Part shown: positions 12,274-15,573 of the stretch, one piece after another | Layout of the letters: every line of letters begins with the position of its first letter | How positions within the stretch are numbered: position 1 is the first letter of the stretch | Assembly: GCA_029859555.1 (NCBI GenBank) | Contig: JAOUCV010000017.1 | Span: 1 to 15,573 of the forward strand | DNA from: Gammaproteobacteria bacterium | Lineage (GTDB): Bacteria > Pseudomonadota > Gammaproteobacteria > UBA9214 | Direction of reading: 5' to 3' | DNA: 15,573 bases | Translations under genes and position numbers: made by a program | Notes under the pieces: model-generated | The model's database searches: none | What the model was told of the DNA's origin: nothing | The model's input: the letters and a program-made list of their open reading frames with translations, nothing else

Positions 12274-13651
12274 AATCCATCCTCATCTGATCCAGCAATT
12301 TTAATATAGCAGCGACCTTATCGAAGGTTTCCTGGTACTCCGCTTCCAGTTCGGAATCTGCAACAATCCCCCCGCCAGCCCAGAACCTCAGGCTGCCGTT
12401 CGAATGCACCAGGGTACGAATTGCAACACTGCTATCCATCGCGCCATCGAAACCGGCGTAAGCAATGGAACCGCAGTACACGCCGCGCCGCTGCGGTTCC
12501 AGTTCTTCAATAATTTCCATGGCGCGCAATTTCGGCGCGCCGGTAATAGAGCCACCCGGGAAACACGCACGCAACAGATCCAGGCTGTCGTTGCCGGCAG
12601 CCAGTTCTCCGGTCACGGTACTCACCAGGTGATGTACCGTGGCAAAACTTTCGATTGCAAACAGTTCAGGAACCTGAATCGATCCCGGCACACAGACCTT
12701 GCCCAGATCATTGCGCAGCAGGTCGACAATCATGACGTTCTCGGCCTGGTCCTTTTTACTGTGTTTCAGTTCCTCTGCCAGCTGCAGATCCTCCCCGGGA
12801 CGGGTTGAACGCGGGCGCGTGCCCTTGATGGGCCTGGTTTCCACCCGGCCTTCGTCGACCTGGAGAAAACGCTCTGGCGAACAACTCAACAGCTGGCAAA
12901 ATGGCGTATTCATGTAGCCCGAAAAAGGCGCCGGATTCAGCTTCCGGAGCATGCGGTAGGCCTGCCACAAGGAGCCCTCAACGCAGGTATCAAAGCGCTG
13001 CGCCAGGTTTACCTGGTAACAATCACCTGCTGAGATATAGCGCTTGATACGCTGAAAGGCAGCGGCATACTGTTCGAAGCTCATGTTTGACTGCGGCACC
13101 CCGGTGACACGGAATGTCGGCCGCTGACGTTCAGCATGGACGTTCCGGAATCGTGACAACAAATCCGGCCAGTGAATTGCAGTGCGGCTGTCGCGGCCCT
13201 GCGAAACCAGGTAACTGCGACGTTCATGATGATCCACCACCAGTGCCCAGTCGTAAACACCGACGGCCATCTCGGGAATCTGTTCGGCGTCCTCGGCCTG
13301 CTCCGGAAGGCGTTCAAGACGACGCCCCAGATCGTAGGAAAAGTAACCCATCGCACCGCCGCTGAAGGGCAAATCGTTGACACGTTTGCCGGGCTCACCA
13401 AGGCAGCGTCGCAATACTGCAAAAGGATCCTCGCCAGACACCGTCACCCCTGAATGTTCGTGTACTTCGGTCAAGGGTCCCCGGGTCGTAACGGCCAGCA
13501 TCGGGTCGGCACTGATAATATCGTAGCGTCCCTGCTCAACAAACGGCCGTCCGCTATCCAGGAACACGGCCCAGGGCCGGTCAGCAACCGTATCGAACAG
13601 GGCAGCACTGTCGCTGTGGTAGGGTATTTCAGTCAGCATTGGCCGGACCAT
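12233..13651 (-). CDS. pabB: Aminodeoxychorismate synthase component I, PabB
   Basis: This 472-aa chorismate-utilising enzyme makes 4-amino-4-deoxychorismate, the precursor of p-aminobenzoate, with ammonia from a PabA glutaminase. Numbered from ATG 13651, it has PIKGTRPR with the catalytic Lys (274-281), VDLLRNDLG (309-317) and SITGAPK (368-374), all in the chorismate-binding domain. The N-terminal domain has FSGGAMGYFSYDLGR. PIKGT, rather than the PIAGT of anthranilate and related synthases, marks PabB. ATG 13651 is chosen over the longer GTG 13660 because GAGGTG lies 6 nt upstream and the start overlaps the previous stop as TGATG. No PabA or PabC is in the window. p-Aminobenzoate is needed for both H4MPT and folate, and the operon placement suggests supply to H4MPT. 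Confidence 0.93.
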   Translation of the reverse strand: MVRPMLTEIPYHSDSAALFDTVADRPWAVFLDSGRPFVEQGRYDIISADPMLAVTTRGPLTEVHEHSGVTVSGEDPFAVLRRCLGEPGKRVNDLPFSGGAMGYFSYDLGRRLERLPEQAEDAEQIPEMAVGVYDWALVVDHHERRSYLVSQGRDSRTAIHWPDLLSRFRNVHAERQRPTFRVTGVPQSNMSFEQYAAAFQRIKRYISAGDCYQVNLAQRFDTCVEGSLWQAYRMLRKLNPAPFSGYMNTPFCQLLSCSPERFLQVDEGRVETRPIKGTRPRSTRPGEDLQLAEELKHSKKDQAENVMIVDLLRNDLGKVCVPGSIQVPELFAIESFATVHHLVSTVTGELAAGNDSLDLLRACFPGGSITGAPKLRAMEIIEELEPQRRGVYCGSIAYAGFDGAMDSSVAIRTLVHSNGSLRFWAGGGIVADSELEAEYQETFDKVAAILKLLDQMRMDYVGCEGRRQSGSG

Positions 13652-14691
13652 CAGGCACACCTCGCCAGCCAGGCGACGGCAACCGCCGGGGCACAGTCCG
13701 CCGGATCACCGACGGCGAGCCGCCCTGAGCTGAACAGGGAAAGCAGGTCGACATAAGGACGTCCGGCGCGATCTGCCAGGCGCTTTACCAGGAAACGGCC
13801 GACCCCGGCACCGACCAGTGGCGCATCAGCATCCAGCCTGGCCCGTGACAGCACATGATCAACAGCAGCCAGCAGGCTCTGTAGCTGCTGTTCGGAGAAA
13901 TAACCTGCCAGTTGTTGCCAGCCTTGCGGGCTTGCCTCTTCCAGGTCCAGGCCCAGCATGCGTGCCAACCGGCGGGCGCTGCCCTGTTTTGTCTTCGGGC
14001 CATTGTCTGCAGCGGGATGCTGGTCAGCGTGCTCAGGCAACTCGCCGGTCAGGCGGTAGATATCGGCACTGACCGCAAAGTGTTCCGCCATCAGCGGTAC
14101 CCAGGCACCGTCAAAAGGCACCCGCCGCGTCAGTGCCATCAAGGGGGTACGCACCACCCCGCTGTACACCAGTTCACTCTGACACATGCGGTCATGATCA
14201 TTCTCACCATGTGCATGTACCTTGCCTTCACTGACGGCCACAATGTCTGTTGTGGTACTGCCAACATCGACGAACAATGCCTGCGGCAGCTGGTGCGCCA
14301 GGAATGACGCGCTGGCCAGCCAGTTACTCGAGGCGATCAGGCTCTCGGCATTATGACTGGCATCCGGCTTCACAAAACCACGCGCGGCGGCAAACAGTTC
14401 AATCGTGGCAGGACAGAGTTGTTCCTGCATGACATCGATCACAGTGCGCACACCTTCTGTGCGCGTACTGAACAAGTCAACCAGCTCGCCAGTCATGGTC
14501 ACTGCATGTCGATCGGGTGGCGTACTCCAACGGCGTTGAATGTCATTGATAGCGGCCCGCAGCTGATCGACCCCTTGCCACAGTGGACACGGCAGCTGGA
14601 AAACCTCCAGCACGTCACCCTGCGCATTCAGGTGTGCCGCCTTGAGATGCGCTCCACCCACATCCCATCCAATAATGTCGTCAGGCAACAA
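13651..14691 (-). CDS. mfnF: ASKHA-fold H4MPT-linked C1 pathway protein, MfnF-like
   Basis: This 346-aa protein is related to the hydantoinase A/oxoprolinase family and to the 'probable H4MPT-linked C1 transfer pathway protein' family. Archaeal MfnF joins the furan diphosphate to the phenol of glutamyl-tyramine, releasing diphosphate. Visible motifs are IIGWDVGGAHLKAA (6-19, phosphate-1 loop) and LFVDVGSTTTDIVAV (139-153, phosphate-2 loop), plus AARGFVKPDA and a C-terminal VGAGVGRFLVKRLA. The start appears to be TTG at 14691 (or the adjacent TTG at 14688). An in-frame TAG lies two codons upstream (14695-14697), and AGGAG (14698-14702) is correctly spaced. The gene overlaps the ATP-grasp gene by 11 bp and pabB by 1 bp. 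The bacterial substrate may use tyrosine rather than tyramine (methylofuran). Confidence 0.8.
   Translation of the reverse strand: MLPDDIIGWDVGGAHLKAAHLNAQGDVLEVFQLPCPLWQGVDQLRAAINDIQRRWSTPPDRHAVTMTGELVDLFSTRTEGVRTVIDVMQEQLCPATIELFAAARGFVKPDASHNAESLIASSNWLASASFLAHQLPQALFVDVGSTTTDIVAVSEGKVHAHGENDHDRMCQSELVYSGVVRTPLMALTRRVPFDGAWVPLMAEHFAVSADIYRLTGELPEHADQHPAADNGPKTKQGSARRLARMLGLDLEEASPQGWQQLAGYFSEQQLQSLLAAVDHVLSRARLDADAPLVGAGVGRFLVKRLADRAGRPYVDLLSLFSSGRLAVGDPADCAPAVAVAWLARCA
13658..13663 (-). promoter_or_regulatory. Ribosome binding site selecting the pabB start
   Basis: GAGGTG on the minus strand lies 6 nt before ATG 13651, inside the end of the upstream gene. The upstream GTG at 13660 is part of this site itself and is an unlikely start. 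Confidence 0.65.
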
Positions 14692-15573
14692 GGGCTACTC
14701 CTGGTACCACCCGGGCACTCACACGGGTGAGCGGTGTGCAGGACGGCAAGCTGGCATCATTCTGCAACATGCGAAGAATCAGTTTTGCCGGGTTGACACC
14801 CAGCGCACTGCGCAAGCCGGCATAGGATACCGTCAGTCGTGGATTTACCTCGAGCACCACGGGACCATTGGCGGTCAGCACCATATCTACGCCTGCATAG
14901 CCCCACAAGCCGGGTATTGCACGGGCAATCGCGCGCGCCAGGCCTGCATACCGCAGATGCGCATCGGCAAGACCGTTGACCAGGACTCCTTCAAGTTCAT
15001 AGCGTCCACCGGCTTCACGCACCTGCTGACAATTGGCTGTCAGCAGGGTCGCCGACCTGTCACGACACAACAACGACAGACTGGCTGCCTTGCCTTCCAG
15101 TACCGGCTGTGCAACATAACCGCTATAGCGATCACGGTAGCGCAAGGCGTGCAGCATGGCCTCATGACTTTCAAAAATATGTGCTCCCTCGCCACCCACA
15201 CCATCGTCGGGCTTCAGAATCCAGCGTGAGCTGTTGACAGGAATGCAGGTGCCCATGGCGTAGGTCGGTACAACATCAATACCGGCTCGCTGCAAAGTCC
15301 CGGCGGTATGCAGCTTGCTGGCAGCGATCGACACCGCAGACGGGTGACTGCCGATCAGGCGGCGCGTGCGCGCCAGCGTCAGCCGGGAAATCCGTTCCAG
15401 TAATGCGTCTGTCTCCGGCATAATCGCCCACACGGCATCGCAGCGGTCAATGCAGCGTCCCCAGACCTCCCAAAGGTCATCACCCGGTCGCGGAGTAAAC
15501 GTTTCGCAATCGTAGTCCAGTGGCGGCAGACGTGAATCTCGGCTCACCAGCATGCTGATATCCGGCAGCAGCG
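14681..15573 (-). CDS. ATP-grasp ligase, MfnD-like, 5' end beyond window
   Basis: This is an ATP-grasp carboxylate-amine ligase; 297 residues are visible. The ATP-binding loop is WILKPDDGVGGEGAHIF. The Mg-binding strand is VVLEVNPRLTVSYAGLRSALG, which matches the E-x-N of ATP-grasp enzymes. The reading frame stays open to the window edge (LLPDIS precedes the ATG at 15553), and the residues after that ATG (MLVSRDSRLPPL) resemble the interior of ATP-grasp N-domains. I therefore treat it as 5'-truncated rather than starting at 15553. Archaeal MfnD links glutamate to tyramine in methanofuran synthesis. With mfnF and mfnE homologues next to it, an analogous ligation in methylofuran synthesis is the best guess. 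Other ATP-grasp ligases also occur in bacterial H4MPT clusters, so specificity is uncertain. The TGA stop overlaps the next start by 11 bp. Confidence 0.8.
   Translation of the reverse strand, partial: LLPDISMLVSRDSRLPPLDYDCETFTPRPGDDLWEVWGRCIDRCDAVWAIMPETDALLERISRLTLARTRRLIGSHPSAVSIAASKLHTAGTLQRAGIDVVPTYAMGTCIPVNSSRWILKPDDGVGGEGAHIFESHEAMLHALRYRDRYSGYVAQPVLEGKAASLSLLCRDRSATLLTANCQQVREAGGRYELEGVLVNGLADAHLRYAGLARAIARAIPGLWGYAGVDMVLTANGPVVLEVNPRLTVSYAGLRSALGVNPAKLILRMLQNDASLPSCTPLTRVSARVVPGVALVA

Noticed and set aside
15551..15553. ATG as the true start of the ATP-grasp gene
   Set aside because: The frame remains open upstream to the window edge, and the sequence at this ATG looks like domain interior. 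Typical family members have an additional N-terminal segment.

Overview
The window reads as part of a bacterial, probably (gamma)proteobacterial, chromosome from an organism with tetrahydromethanopterin (H4MPT)- and methanofuran/methylofuran-linked one-carbon metabolism. The evidence is a dense block of archaeal-like cofactor genes combined with typically bacterial regulators (a FixL/FixJ-type two-component pair and an AcoR-type sigma-54 activator) and Shine-Dalgarno starts. No taxonomic marker is present, so the lineage is an inference.

Left part (1-5262, all minus strand): the 5'-complete but window-truncated gene 1-972 encodes an AlkB-type membrane di-iron hydroxylase. A 455-bp intergenic region follows, carrying a 10-bp-period tandem array of the palindrome ATACGTAT. 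Next is a tight operon, read right to left: a divergent acyl-CoA dehydrogenase-like protein (4063-5262), a PAS/PAS histidine kinase with a degenerate receiver-like N-terminus (2055-4061), and a FixJ-like response regulator (1428-2045). A 520-bp divergent intergenic region separates this operon from an AcoR-type sigma-54 activator on the plus strand (5783-7753). It carries another copy of the ATACGTAT motif.

Right part (7762-15573): two convergent cofactor operons. Plus strand (7909-11617): a COG0720 pterin enzyme with a CExxHGH motif, a DmrB/AfpA-type flavoprotein, a DHPS-related protein, a DUF447 flavin-reductase-like protein and MfnB (DUF556). All five genes overlap their neighbours. Minus strand (15573-11683, read right to left): an ATP-grasp ligase (5' end outside the window), an ASKHA-fold MfnF-like protein, PabB, and an MfnE-like amino-acid-kinase-fold enzyme, also overlapping. 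An imperfect hairpin lies between the two converging stop codons.

Together the right part supplies three branches: the pterin moiety and its reduction (PTPS-like, DmrB, DHPS-related), p-aminobenzoate (PabB) and the furan moiety with its side-chain assembly (MfnB, MfnE, MfnF-like, ATP-grasp). Genes for beta-RFAP synthase, Mch, Fae, MtdB, Fhc, MfnA and MfnC are not in the window. The left part looks like a sensing and oxidation module for an unknown organic substrate. Whether it is functionally tied to the C1 cofactor genes cannot be settled from sequence alone. No RNA genes, insertion sequences, CRISPR arrays or phage genes were seen.
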